This document shows positions 8,933 through 17,277 of a stretch of DNA of 64,000 nucleotides, piece after piece. How positions within the stretch are numbered: position 1 is the stretch's first letter; every line of letters begins with the position of its first letter. Origin of the DNA: Pseudarthrobacter albicanus (GTDB lineage: Bacteria > Actinomycetota > Actinomycetes > Actinomycetales > Micrococcaceae); assembly GCF_018224015.1 (NCBI RefSeq), contig NZ_JAGPOT010000026.1:1-64000 (forward strand). Direction: 5' to 3'. The notes below the pieces were generated by a model that saw nothing but the letters and a program-made list of their open reading frames with translations, was not told the DNA's origin and did not search any database. Both the position numbers and the translations under genes were made by a program.

Positions 8933-9192
8933 CCGTCAAGCTCGGCGCGCAGCTCATCCAGGCTGACGCGGCCACCATCGTCCTCGGCCTTGGCGGCGCG
9001 GTATTCGGTCACGTCCCGCATCATTTCGAGCTGCTCCAGCAGCTCAAAGTCCTCAGGGCCGATCAACACGGCGGCGGGCTTGCCGTTCTTGGTGATCTGC
9101 ACCCGCTCGTGCCCGTAGCTGGCCCGTCCCACGGCGTCGGCCAAGCCGTCGCGGAGGGCACGGATTGTAACGGAGGAGGTGATCGTGTTCAT
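8929..9192 (-). CDS. Phd/YefM-family antitoxin
   Basis: An 87-aa antitoxin, start MNTITSSVTIRALRDGLADAVGRASYGHERVQITKNGKPAAVLIGPEDFELLE. The N-terminal half has the Phd/YefM DNA-binding and dimerisation pattern, and the acidic C-terminal half (DVTEYRAAKAEDDGGRVSLDELRAEL) would wrap the toxin. The open frame extends 26 codons upstream across the operator palindrome, so the internal ATG at 9192 is preferred. Autoregulation is likely through the palindrome just upstream. Confidence 0.88.
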   Translation of the reverse strand: MNTITSSVTIRALRDGLADAVGRASYGHERVQITKNGKPAAVLIGPEDFELLEQLEMMRDVTEYRAAKAEDDGGRVSLDELRAELDG

Positions 9193-9207
9193 GGATCCAT
9201 CGTAGCA

Positions 9208-9221
9208 ATTGTGTACACAAT
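9208..9221. promoter_or_regulatory. Toxin-antitoxin operator palindrome
   Basis: ATTGTGTACACAAT is a perfect 14-bp palindrome centred on TGTACA, ending 15 bases before the antitoxin ATG. TGTACA-centred palindromes are the known recognition core of YefM-YoeB operators, so this is the expected autoregulatory site. Confidence 0.7.
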
Positions 9222-9360
9222 GGCAATAGATAATGAAGTGTCCAAAGTGCCGATGATGTACCTTGGACAACCTGAGTCCGTCATGTTCGCATCCGATGCA
9301 AATGCGCCGGTGCCTGTGTGAGGAGGCGCTCGAATCAGTGTTTTCTCGGAGAGTCCGTGG

Positions 9361-10458
9361 CTAGGCAGAGGCGATGGCTTCCTTGAGAGCCCCCAGCACC
9401 AGGGTCACTGACGCGGCATTTGCGTTGGGGCCCATCATTCCGATCCGCCAGACGCTGGAAGCATAGCTGCCCGCCCCGGAGCCAATCTCGATGCTGAAAT
9501 GCTCCAGAAGATAGCGGCGTACGGCCGCTGAGTCGACACCGTCCGGGACCTTGACGGTGGTAAGGCTGGGCAGCCGGTGGCCCTCGGCCGCGAACAGCTC
9601 AAGACCCATCTCCTGGAGCCCCGCCTGCAACGCAGCCCCTGCCGCGCGGTGGCGCGCCTGGACCGCATCCAGTCCCTCGGCCAGGATCCTGTGCAAACCC
9701 GCCTCGAGACCGGCGATCATGGTGACCGGCGCCGTGTGATGGTAGGTCCGACCGCTGCCGCTGACGGCCCCGACGTAACCCCCGAGCAGGCCGATGTCCA
9801 AGTACCAGGAGCGGGGATTCCCAATCCTTCGCTCGAAGGCCCTACCCGACACTGTGAAGGGCGATAACCCCGGCGGCACGCCGAGGCATTTCTGAGTGCC
9901 GGCGTAGCCGACGTCGATTCCCCAGTCGTCCGCAAGGAGTTCCAGCCCGCCGATGGACGTCACGGCGTCTACAATCAGCAGCGCATCTCCCTTGTTCTGC
10001 CCGAGCGATGCGACGTCGGACAATACTCCAGTTGAGGTTTCGGCGTGGACGGCCGCAATCACCTTCGGCCGCGGGTGGGCCGTCAAAACGCGTTCGGCGT
10101 CGATGGGCGTGCCCCAGTCGTGGTCCACACGAACCACGGTCGCGCCGCAGCGGCGGGCCACCTCACACATGCGCTCACCGAAGAGGCCGTTGACGGCGAT
10201 TACTGCCACATCGCCGTCGGCCACTGTGTTCACGAAAGCCGCTTCCATGCCGCCGGAACCGGTGGCGCTCAGTGGCAGCGTGCAGGCATTGTTAGTCCCC
10301 CAGACCGTGCGGAGGCCCTCGCAGGTGTTGTCGAGCCGTTCGATGAAGACCGGATCCAGGTGCCCAATCACGGGATGTGCCAACGCGGCGGTCACTTCCG
10401 GGTAGCAGTTGCTCGGTCCCGGACCGAACAGGAACCGTGAGGTCAAAATGTCTGGCAT
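9361..10458 (-). CDS. Class V aminotransferase, alanine/serine/ureidoglycine-glyoxylate type
   Basis: A 365-aa PLP enzyme of the AGXT/PucG group. FGPGPSNCYPEV, the glycine-rich SATGSGGMEAAF, the PLP-binding Asp in IVDAVTSIGG, and the Schiff-base lysine K190 in YAGTQKCLGVPPGL are visible, and SRTYHHTAP-type substrate residues occur as GRTYHHTAPV. Such enzymes transfer an amino group to glyoxylate from alanine, serine or ureidoglycine. The nearby allantoin genes make ureidoglycine-glyoxylate aminotransferase (PucG) an attractive choice, but the substrate cannot be settled from sequence alone. It is monocistronic. Confidence 0.85.
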   Translation of the reverse strand: MPDILTSRFLFGPGPSNCYPEVTAALAHPVIGHLDPVFIERLDNTCEGLRTVWGTNNACTLPLSATGSGGMEAAFVNTVADGDVAVIAVNGLFGERMCEVARRCGATVVRVDHDWGTPIDAERVLTAHPRPKVIAAVHAETSTGVLSDVASLGQNKGDALLIVDAVTSIGGLELLADDWGIDVGYAGTQKCLGVPPGLSPFTVSGRAFERRIGNPRSWYLDIGLLGGYVGAVSGSGRTYHHTAPVTMIAGLEAGLHRILAEGLDAVQARHRAAGAALQAGLQEMGLELFAAEGHRLPSLTTVKVPDGVDSAAVRRYLLEHFSIEIGSGAGSYASSVWRIGMMGPNANAASVTLVLGALKEAIASA

Positions 10459-10892
10459 TGGAACTCCTTCATTGCGGCTGACCTGCCGGCTCCCGGCTCA
10501 ACCCACTACCCGAATAGGGGTCGATGAAATTTCCACGCAGGATCTTGATGATGTCATTCTCGTCCCACCCCGCGCCATCAGCTCACGCGTGGTGTTGGGA
10601 AACCGTCGTAGCCGGTGTGAATACGCCCAGGCGCGCAGGCTGTACTCTGCCTCACCGGCTCTCGGCACCGCCGCGGCCGGAGCTTCCCTTTTATGGGCCT
10701 CTTCGGGGGCCATTTTGTTGGTCGAGGCTGAAGTCCAAGGCCCATGCCTCGGCCTCGGGTGCGTCGTCGATGCTCTGCTACGGCCGATCCATATCCCACA
10801 GATGAATCGCGGTTGACGCCGGGAGAATCAACATTGTCGGTGCCGCTTGCGACCATGGGAAGTGACAAATTAGCGGCCGGTGCACGAAGGGG
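10459..10892. other. Intergenic region without a recognisable gene
   Basis: Several short frames cross this stretch on both strands, but none has a family match, good start site or convincing composition. It may contain old insertion debris. Confidence 0.45.
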
Positions 10893-11687
10893 TTGGCAAG
10901 GATCGTGATCGATTTCATGAAGTCCTGGATGGAACTGGGGAAGGAGTGGCGCTCCAAAGCCGACGCCCCCTATCGGATGGCAGCCTCGGTACTGGCGGTG
11001 CTGACCATTGCGGCTATCGCCACGGACAAGACTCCGGCAGCGATTCTGCCGATGCTGTTTGCCGCAACCGGGTGGCGGAGTGGGTCCGAATGGTTGATCA
11101 CGTCGATGCCACCGTTCCTTGAGTTCCGTGATCAGGGACTCTCGCACGCAGCCGTGTATGCGTTCTTCATCGCCATCGGAATCCTCTGGGTGCTGCCGTT
11201 GATCCGAAACCGCATTGATGGCGTCGACACTTTCTATGATTCGGCCGGGTTGGTGTGGAGCCGGGCTGCAGCATCGTGCTGGCTCATCCTTCTGTTCGCG
11301 GCGCAGACCGGGAACGTCCGAGTCGTCTTGGAGAGGATCCTCTCTAATGCCGGTCCCACGATGGCGGGCGTTCTGGCCTGGGCGCTGGGCGCTGTCGCCG
11401 TGGTTTGGCTGTTCGGCTTGCGGTTCCCTTTTCTCGCCTCACTCGGATCGCTGCTCGCGCAAGTGTTTACCGCTGGCTTCAATGCCGGCGCCAACGTCGG
11501 CCTTGCCGTACTCGCCGTGCCCGTCTCTGTGCCATGGACGGTGTGCTCATGGCTGTTCACTACCACATCTCAGGCTTTCATCGAAGCCGAGGAAAAATCC
11601 GCAAGGATCCGGGCGGAGAACTCTCCGGTGGCCAGCGGCGCTATCCCAATCGACAGGGAGACGGCCCCGAATTTTGGCCATCGCTAA
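10893..11687 (+). CDS. Multi-pass membrane protein, unknown
   Basis: A 264-aa open frame (TTG at 10893, GTG at 10905 and ATG at 10917 are all possible starts) that I do not recognise. Hydrophobic segments occur around residues 28-60, 88-105, 122-140, 155-180 and 195-225, suggesting five or six membrane helices. Several helices contain Trp and small residues (AGVLAWALGAVAVVWLFGLRF). The C-terminus is a short charged tail (EAEEKSARIRAENS). No signal peptide or catalytic motif is seen. It precedes the broken Abi-like gene in the same direction, within a region of remnants, so horizontal acquisition is possible. Confidence 0.55.
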   Translation: MARIVIDFMKSWMELGKEWRSKADAPYRMAASVLAVLTIAAIATDKTPAAILPMLFAATGWRSGSEWLITSMPPFLEFRDQGLSHAAVYAFFIAIGILWVLPLIRNRIDGVDTFYDSAGLVWSRAAASCWLILLFAAQTGNVRVVLERILSNAGPTMAGVLAWALGAVAVVWLFGLRFPFLASLGSLLAQVFTAGFNAGANVGLAVLAVPVSVPWTVCSWLFTTTSQAFIEAEEKSARIRAENSPVASGAIPIDRETAPNFGHR

Positions 11688-11835
11688 CAGATATTGAGGA
11701 GCTGCCGTGAACGACAAGCGCGAAAGACATCGCTTCGACTGTCGCTGATTGGGAACGACTACGACTCGAAGGATCCAGCCACCAATGGCTGAGGGCCCCA
11801 TAGCTCCTGGCTGTGGGACCCTCAGTAATCCGTAA

Positions 11836-12429
11836 CAGGGAGCCTGCCCCTGTCTTCCTGAAGCACTGCATATTTTTGAGGTCGTGCTTCGTAACGCCAT
11901 CGATGAAAAATTGTGTCTTTGGAACGCCACCCAGACAAACCCGGTGACAGGGCAGCTCCACTCCTCGGACTGGGTTCTGGATCCGTCGGTGTTGATAGAG
12001 CGGATCCTGGGGAGAGACATTCCCGATGCCAGGTCACGGGCGGGAGATCAACCCGTTTGCGACCCAAGGACCAGCGGGTGCGGTTGCACGAGGATCTTCT
12101 TGCGGCCATGTCGCTTGGCACGTGGCGATTCATGTTGCCAGGCCGTAAGGATGCTGGGAAGCAGCTGCTGTGGGATGAGGCTCGTCATGCGGCCTTTCCG
12201 AATTTGAAGCGACCGGTGCATGAGCTGGAGCGTGCGGTGGAGGGCGTGTACCGCCTGCGCAACCGCGTTGCGCATCTGGCCACTCATCAACAGCCGAATC
12301 GAATCCCAACTTGTCAACATGCGAACCGTCATAGGCGCGATAGACCAAGACATGCAGTCATGGTTTGCCTCCGTCGAGAAGATAGGCCAGACGCTGAAAG
12401 AGCGACCCGTGGTCACCCGTCGGCCCTGA
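11836..12429 (+). pseudogene. Abi-like protein gene, frameshifted and 5'-truncated
   Basis: Joined across frames the product reads IFEVVLRNAIDEKL..., then HEDLLAAMSLGTWRFMLPG...LWDEARHAAFPNLKRPVHELERAVEGVYRLRNRVAHL, then INSRIESQLVNMRTVIGAIDQDMQSWFASVEKIGQTLKERP. This is the Abi-like layout (an LRNAID block, a G.W..LL block, an RNRxAH motif, then a tail with W and SRV/RP). The middle part is in a different frame from the two ends, so two compensating indels occurred near 12040 and 12280. No start precedes the first block. Abi-like proteins are linked to phage abortive infection, though many are uncharacterised. Confidence 0.65.
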
Positions 12430-12765
12430 CGCCTTCCCCTCAATCGACCCCGTGGGCACAATGTGCACACCCTGGGGCAAGACCCTTCAGCAGCATGACC
12501 GTCAGCACGTGCCTTCGGCCCCGTTGCGGCGGCCCCCCGGTTCCGGTTTGGATCCGGGAACTTGGTTCATATCGATTTTCTGCGGCCTTTGCGGGTCTCG
12601 AGCCATTGGTGGGGGAGCGGGCACGGAGGAAGACATTCACAGAAAGCCGTGCCTCTCGCCGGGGGTGCAGCGCAGGGTTTAAGTAACATCGGCCCCGGTT
12701 GGTGCTTTTTGGGCATCAACCGGGGCCGTTTCGGGGGATGGTTCCTTGCCCGGGTTTCGTGGGGG
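12430..12765. other. Intergenic region, only a terminator recognised
   Basis: Nothing gene-like is supported between the Abi-like remnant and ridA. A short plus-strand frame ending in ...RRKTFTESRASRRG is unassigned. The strong hairpin at 12690-12728 is listed separately. Confidence 0.45.
12690..12731. terminator. Bidirectional hairpin terminator
   Basis: Two 16-base arms (12690-12705 and 12713-12728) pair completely except for one G-T position, around a 7-base T-rich loop. It lies 35 bases downstream of the ridA stop and after the Abi-like remnant, so it probably ends the minus-strand ridA transcript. Confidence 0.7.
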
Positions 12766-13146
12766 TCAGGGCAGGGCCGCGACGGCATCGATCTCGACGA
12801 GGAAGTCTCCCAGGAACGAGCCCACGGTGGTGCGTGCAGGGAAGGGCGCCTCGATGAACTGCGCGTAGATGCTGTTGAATCCGGCAAAGTCCCGGCCCGG
12901 GTGGTGCAGGTGCACCGTGGCCTTGACGACATGGGAGAAGTCCAGGCCGTGCCCGGCCAGGACGGCGGACAAATTCTTCATCGCCTGCAGGCTCTGTTCT
13001 TCAATGGTGGTGCCGACGGCGTGGCCGGTGGCAGGGTCATGGGGCGTCTGGCCTGCGGTGTAGAGGAAGCCGTTGGCGGCGATGGCCTGGGAATACGGGC
13101 CGGCCGGGCTGGGTGCGAGGTCGGTGCTGATTTGCTCTCGGGGCAT
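12766..13146 (-). CDS. RidA-family reactive intermediate deaminase
   Basis: A 126-aa YjgF/YER057c/UK114 protein. PAGPYSQAI, LYTAGQTPHDPATG, QAMKNLSAVLAGHGLDFSHVVKATVHL and the final PARTTVGSFL..FLVEIDAVAAL follow the family. The arginine of P-A-R-T-T is the residue needed to bind the imine carboxylate in active RidA members. These enzymes hydrolyse 2-aminoacrylate and other 2-imino acids. Placement at the end of an amino-acid ABC and 2-hydroxyacid-oxidase operon suggests it clears imines, or deaminates an intermediate, of that pathway. Confidence 0.9.
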   Translation of the reverse strand: MPREQISTDLAPSPAGPYSQAIAANGFLYTAGQTPHDPATGHAVGTTIEEQSLQAMKNLSAVLAGHGLDFSHVVKATVHLHHPGRDFAGFNSIYAQFIEAPFPARTTVGSFLGDFLVEIDAVAALP

Positions 13147-13201
13147 GGTGTTCCTTTCAGGGTGCCGGCCCGATGGCCGGCAGGGTCGTGCTGGTGGTGG
13201 T

Positions 13202-13966
13202 TTAGAGGACCTTGGACAGAAAGGCCTGGGTGCGTTCGTGGTGCGGGGAGCCCAGGACCTCGGCGGGGGGCCCGCTTTCGACGACGACGCCCTGGTCCAT
13301 GAAGACGACCTGGTCGCTGACCTGGCGGGCGAAGCCGAGTTCGTGGGTGACCACGACCATGGTCATCCCTGCCTCGGCCAGGGACTTCATGACGTCGAGC
13401 ACCTCGCCGACGAGCTCCGGATCGAGCGCCGATGTTGGTTCATCGAAGAGCATGAGCTTGGGTTTCATGGCCAGTGCCCGCGCAATCGCGATCCGCTGTT
13501 GCTGCCCGCCGGAGAGCTCCTGGGGGTATGAGTGTCCCCGGTTGCCGAGCCCGACGCGGTCCAGCAGGGTCTGTGCTTCGGCGGTGACTTCGCTCCGTGG
13601 CCGGCCAAGCACATGGACGGGCGCTTCCACGATGTTCTCCAGCACGGTCATGTGCGGGAACAGGTTGAAGCGTTGGAAGACCATTCCTGCGGTCAGCCGT
13701 GAGCGGGCCGTCTGCCGCTCTTTCATTTCGTAGAGCCGTCCGTTGCGCTCGGCGTAGCCGACGAGCTGTTCGTCCACGTACAGGCGCCCGGCGTCGACCT
13801 TTTCCAGGTGGTTGATGCACCGCAGGAAGGTCGTCTTTCCGGAACCGGACGGGCCGATCAGGCAGGTCACCGAGCCGCGTTCGACCCTCAGATCAATGCC
13901 CTTGAGGATTTCCGTCGAGCCGAAGCTCTTGCGTACGCCCCGGGCTTCCACCATGGCGGTGTTCAT
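13202..13966 (-). CDS. Polar amino-acid ABC transporter, ATPase
   Basis: A 254-aa ATPase of the GlnQ/HisP group. Walker [10 protein letters not shown] is near residue 38, the Q-loop is [12 protein letters not shown], the signature LSGGQQQR is near 145, Walker B is [14 protein letters not shown], and the switch His is in [10 protein letters not shown]. Its start overlaps the permease stop (ATGA). It powers uptake by the permease and lipoprotein encoded just upstream. Confidence 0.95.
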   Translation of the reverse strand: MNTAMVEARGVRKSFGSTEILKGIDLRVERGSVTCLIGPSGSGKTTFLRCINHLEKVDAGRLYVDEQLVGYAERNGRLYEMKERQTARSRLTAGMVFQRFNLFPHMTVLENIVEAPVHVLGRPRSEVTAEAQTLLDRVGLGNRGHSYPQELSGGQQQRIAIARALAMKPKLMLFDEPTSALDPELVGEVLDVMKSLAEAGMTMVVVTHELGFARQVSDQVVFMDQGVVVESGPPAEVLGSPHHERTQAFLSKVL

Positions 13967-14898
13967 CGTATTGTCCTTGTCTTTGACCGGCGGGTCCGTC
14001 GCGGCGCTGCGTCGAAGCCGCGGCCATAGCGCCGTTCAAGTTTGGTTTGGAAGAAGCTCAGGATGGTTGTCATCAGCAGGTACCAGAGGCTGGCGACGAT
14101 GAGCAGCGGGATCGTCTGGTAGTTGTTGGCGTAGATGATCTGGGCCGAGTACAGCAGGTCCGAGATCGCCAGCACGCTGACCAGGGCCGTGCCCTTGAGC
14201 ATGGAAATGACCTGGTTGCCGGTGGGCGGAAGGACCACACGCATCGCCTGGGGGAGGATGACCCGACGCATGAGCTGGCTGCCGTTCATCCCCAGGGCCC
14301 GGGCGGCGTCGTACTGGCCCTTGTCCACCGATCCGATGCCGCCGCGGATGATCTCGGCCATGTAGGCGGCCTCGTTCAGGGACAGCCCGAGCAACGCGGC
14401 GCCAAGGGGGGTGATGAGCACGTTGGCCGATCCCAGGACCAGGGAGGGTCCGCCGAAGGGAAGGCCGAAGGCGATCACCGGATAGAGGGCTGCGATGTTG
14501 TACCAGAAGATCAGCTGCACGAGCAGGGGTGTGCCGCGGAAGAACCAGATGTAGCCCCTGCTGATGGTGCTCACGATCGGGTTGGCCGAGAGCCGCATGA
14601 TCGCCAGGACCGTGCCCAGGGCGATGCCGACGCTCATGGACACCACGGTCAGGAGGATGGTCAGCCCGGCCCCGGTGGTGATCTGCGGGGCGAAGAGATA
14701 GGAGGCGACGACGTCCCAGTGGTACCGCTTATTCACCGCCACGTCCCAGGCGGCGCTGAGTGCGACCAGAATGAGAACGACGGCGATCGCCAGCCGGAGC
14801 GGGTGCTTGAGCGGCACCACCGGGATGGAATCGCCCGGCGCCGCCGGCGTGATCTGGCCGGCGTCAGGGATGATGTGTTGTTGCTGCATCGTTGTCAT
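13963..14898 (-). CDS. Polar amino-acid ABC transporter, permease
   Basis: A 311-aa HisM/GlnP-type permease. A first membrane helix ([20 protein letters not shown]) follows a ~35-residue cytoplasmic N-terminus. Then come the family segments [80 protein letters not shown] (the EAA coupling loop that docks the ATPase) and [24 protein letters not shown] single permease gene suggests a homodimeric channel. It begins 4 bases after the binding-protein stop. Confidence 0.94.
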   Translation of the reverse strand: MTTMQQQHIIPDAGQITPAAPGDSIPVVPLKHPLRLAIAVVLILVALSAAWDVAVNKRYHWDVVASYLFAPQITTGAGLTILLTVVSMSVGIALGTVLAIMRLSANPIVSTISRGYIWFFRGTPLLVQLIFWYNIAALYPVIAFGLPFGGPSLVLGSANVLITPLGAALLGLSLNEAAYMAEIIRGGIGSVDKGQYDAARALGMNGSQLMRRVILPQAMRVVLPPTGNQVISMLKGTALVSVLAISDLLYSAQIIYANNYQTIPLLIVASLWYLLMTTILSFFQTKLERRYGRGFDAAPRRTRRSKTRTIR

Positions 14899-14901
14899 CT
14901 C

Positions 14902-15852
14902 CTATTGGGCGAAATTGACGCGGGCGTCGCTGATGGCGCTGGACTCAAGCCCGTATTTCCCGAGCACCTTGAGATACGAGTCGCTCTTGATGACACCGGA
15001 GAGCGCGGCGGAGACGGATTTGACCAGGCCGGAGTCCTTGGGCATGCCGACGCCGACCGGCGTGAAGTCGTATTTTGCGGCGATCTCGATCTGGGAGTTC
15101 TGCGTGGCAGCGAAGTTCAGAATGGGTGAGTCCGCCAGTACGGCGTCCAGCCGTCCGCTGGTCAGGGCGGAGATTGCCTGCCGCGTGTCCTGGAACTCGC
15201 TTCGCTGGATCGTGTCCTTGCCGGCCGCGGTGCAGTCCTTGTCGTAGTCGGGGACGTTGACCGTGAGCTGGTAGGACCCGGTCAGGAGGCCGACCTTCCT
15301 GCCGCACAGTGCGTGTTGATCAGTGATCCCCTGCGGGTTCCCCTTGGCCACCGCAATGGAATTGCCCATTTGCATGTAGTCAACGAAATCCAGGACCTCC
15401 ATGCGCTTCTCCGTCGGGGTCATCGAGGAGACGGTCATGTCGTACCGGCCGGCGGCAATCCCGGGGATGATGGAATCGAAATTGGCGACCTGGATCTCCA
15501 CCTTTACGCCCAGGGCCTGGCCGAGGAGGCGTGCGATGTCCGGGTTGGTCCCCGTCATGTCCTGGGTTCCTTCACGGTAGAACTGTGTCGGTGGCTCGTT
15601 GGTGGGGATGGCAATGCGCAGGACCTTTGTTGATTTGATCGGTTCCGGGAGCAACTGTGCGGCGGCATCGTTGACAGCAAGGGCAGGGACCCCGGTGCCG
15701 GACCCGGCCGGGTCTCCCGACGGCGTTGACGGTGAGGTTGCGGTGCCCGGCGCGCAGGCGGTGGCCGCCAGCAGGAGTGCCGCCGTGGCCATGACGGCCG
15801 GGATGCCGCGTTGGATGTGCTTTCCGGGAGCGGTTGCCGTGGGGGATTTCAT
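14902..15852 (-). CDS. Extracellular amino-acid-binding lipoprotein (SBP family 3)
   Basis: A 316-aa solute-binding protein. The signal peptide AVMATAALLLAATAC ends in a lipobox with Cys at about residue 33, so it is probably a membrane-anchored lipoprotein. The mature domain has family 3 features: KVLRIAIPTNEPPTQFY, GTNPDIARLLGQALGVKVEIQVANFDSIIPGIAAGRYDMTVSSMTPTEKRMEVLDFVDYM. The ligand is unknown; co-transcription with a 2-hydroxyacid oxidase and RidA suggests an amino acid or a related acid. Its ATG overlaps the oxidase stop (ATGA). Confidence 0.93.
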   Translation of the reverse strand: MKSPTATAPGKHIQRGIPAVMATAALLLAATACAPGTATSPSTPSGDPAGSGTGVPALAVNDAAAQLLPEPIKSTKVLRIAIPTNEPPTQFYREGTQDMTGTNPDIARLLGQALGVKVEIQVANFDSIIPGIAAGRYDMTVSSMTPTEKRMEVLDFVDYMQMGNSIAVAKGNPQGITDQHALCGRKVGLLTGSYQLTVNVPDYDKDCTAAGKDTIQRSEFQDTRQAISALTSGRLDAVLADSPILNFAATQNSQIEIAAKYDFTPVGVGMPKDSGLVKSVSAALSGVIKSDSYLKVLGKYGLESSAISDARVNFAQ

Positions 15853-17150
15853 CAGGGGGTCCTCAGATCGGAGTAGGCCAGCTGGGCCTGGGGGAAATCA
15901 GCGTGAAGGGTGCGGGTGAAGGCGTCGCTGCGGTGCCGGATCAGGTCACGGCCTTCGTCGCGCAGCTCCTGGATCGTGGAGACGCCGAGCAGCATCATGG
16001 TGCGCGTCATTTCCGCGGCCAGCAGCTTCAGCACATGGGCAACGCCTGCCTGGCTGGCGGCTGCCAGTCCGTAGAGGTAGGGGCGGCCGATGGAGCAGGC
16101 ATCGGCGCCGAGGGCGAGGGCTTTGACGACGTCGGAGCCGCGGCGGATGCCGCCGTCGACGATGATTTCAACCCGGCCGGCCGTCCTGTCGACGATTTCG
16201 GGAAGCACGTCCAGGGGCGAAGCCATGTGGTCCAGCTGCCTGCCGCCGTGGTTGCTGACCTGGATGGCGCCGATGCCGAGCTCGGCTGCCATGACGGCGT
16301 CCCTGGGGTTGACGACGCCTTTGAGGATGATGGGACCGTTCCAGCGCGCCCTCAGATCCCGGATGTCGTCCCAGTCCGTCGGCTCGTACTGCCCGGCCAG
16401 CAGTGTCCGCCACATGTCGGGGGTGCTGGACAGCGGGCCCTCAGGAATTTCCGCGTCCAGGTTCGGGAAGGCGATCGCATCGTTGGCCAGGAATCCAAGA
16501 GCCCACCGGGGGTGCAGTGCCCCTTCGATGACGGTCTTGGGCTTGATGGATGGCGGCGCGGTGAATCCGTTGCGGTAGTCGCGTTCCCGGTGGCCAATGG
16601 CCCGGCAGTCGACGTTGAGCAGAAGCGCCTCGTAGCCGGCGTTCGAGACCCGGTCCAGGACAGCCTGAAGGAGGCCTTTGTCCGCCGTGGGCTCGAGGTT
16701 GAACCACCGCCGAAGCCCGGGGGCAGCGGCGCTGACATGCTCCATGGGTGTCGTGCTCAGATGTGCCAGTCCGTAGGGAATGCCGGCCTCGAGGGCCGCA
16801 CGGGCGACGGCGGTCTCGCCGTCGGGGTGGAACAACCTGGTGCCACCGGTGGGGGACAAGGTCAGGGGCATCGCAACCGGGCCGCCCAGGAGCGTTGAGC
16901 TGAGGTCCAGGTGCTCCACCGATCCCCACTTCGGGAGGAAGGCCCAGTCATCAAAGGACGACTGGTTGCGACGCAGGGAAACCTCGTCCTCGCCGCCGCC
17001 CTCGATGTAGTCGAATACGCTCCCGGGAAGGCGTTTCGCGGCCATTTTCCTCATGTCCTCAACGCTGTAGCAACGCCGCGACAGCCGCTCCGACACTGAG
17101 CGGGCCGGGCCTTGAACCGTCGCCAGTGACTTGATGTCTTTGATTCTCAT
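15852..17150 (-). CDS. FMN-dependent alpha-hydroxyacid oxidase/dehydrogenase
   Basis: A 432-aa TIM-barrel flavoprotein of the glycolate oxidase/lactate dehydrogenase (LldD) group. The N-terminal YSVEDMRKMAAKRLPGSVFDYIEGGGEDE, the FMN-phosphate site DGGIRRGSDVVKALALGADACSIGRPYLYG, and the catalytic base His in VSNHGGRQLD (residue about 292) are all present. It oxidises a 2-hydroxyacid to the 2-oxoacid; the exact substrate is not clear. It heads the operon with the ABC transporter and RidA and is divergent from the pucR-type regulator gene. Confidence 0.9.
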   Translation of the reverse strand: MRIKDIKSLATVQGPARSVSERLSRRCYSVEDMRKMAAKRLPGSVFDYIEGGGEDEVSLRRNQSSFDDWAFLPKWGSVEHLDLSSTLLGGPVAMPLTLSPTGGTRLFHPDGETAVARAALEAGIPYGLAHLSTTPMEHVSAAAPGLRRWFNLEPTADKGLLQAVLDRVSNAGYEALLLNVDCRAIGHRERDYRNGFTAPPSIKPKTVIEGALHPRWALGFLANDAIAFPNLDAEIPEGPLSSTPDMWRTLLAGQYEPTDWDDIRDLRARWNGPIILKGVVNPRDAVMAAELGIGAIQVSNHGGRQLDHMASPLDVLPEIVDRTAGRVEIIVDGGIRRGSDVVKALALGADACSIGRPYLYGLAAASQAGVAHVLKLLAAEMTRTMMLLGVSTIQELRDEGRDLIRHRSDAFTRTLHADFPQAQLAYSDLRTP

Positions 17151-17277
17151 TTCGCGTCCTCTATTTCCTGCGTGGAACCTCGATCAACTTCGTCCCTCAA
17201 TCGTGACGAGGATCTCATCCCTTCTATATGTCGGTTCCTCCAAAAGTTCCTTATTGAGCTTGTGATATCGTCCACTC
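17151..17277. promoter_or_regulatory. Divergent promoter region, oxidase operon and PucR regulator
   Basis: This 127-bp spacer separates two divergent starts and must hold both promoters and probably the PucR-family binding site. No perfect palindrome is obvious. A repeated GGTTCC/GTTCC motif occurs near 17231 and 17247. Confidence 0.4.

Noticed and set aside
10498..10713. Minus-strand frame with RLRRFPNTTRELMARGG as a recombinase fragment
   Set aside because: No catalytic residues or family pattern could be confirmed in the 71 residues.
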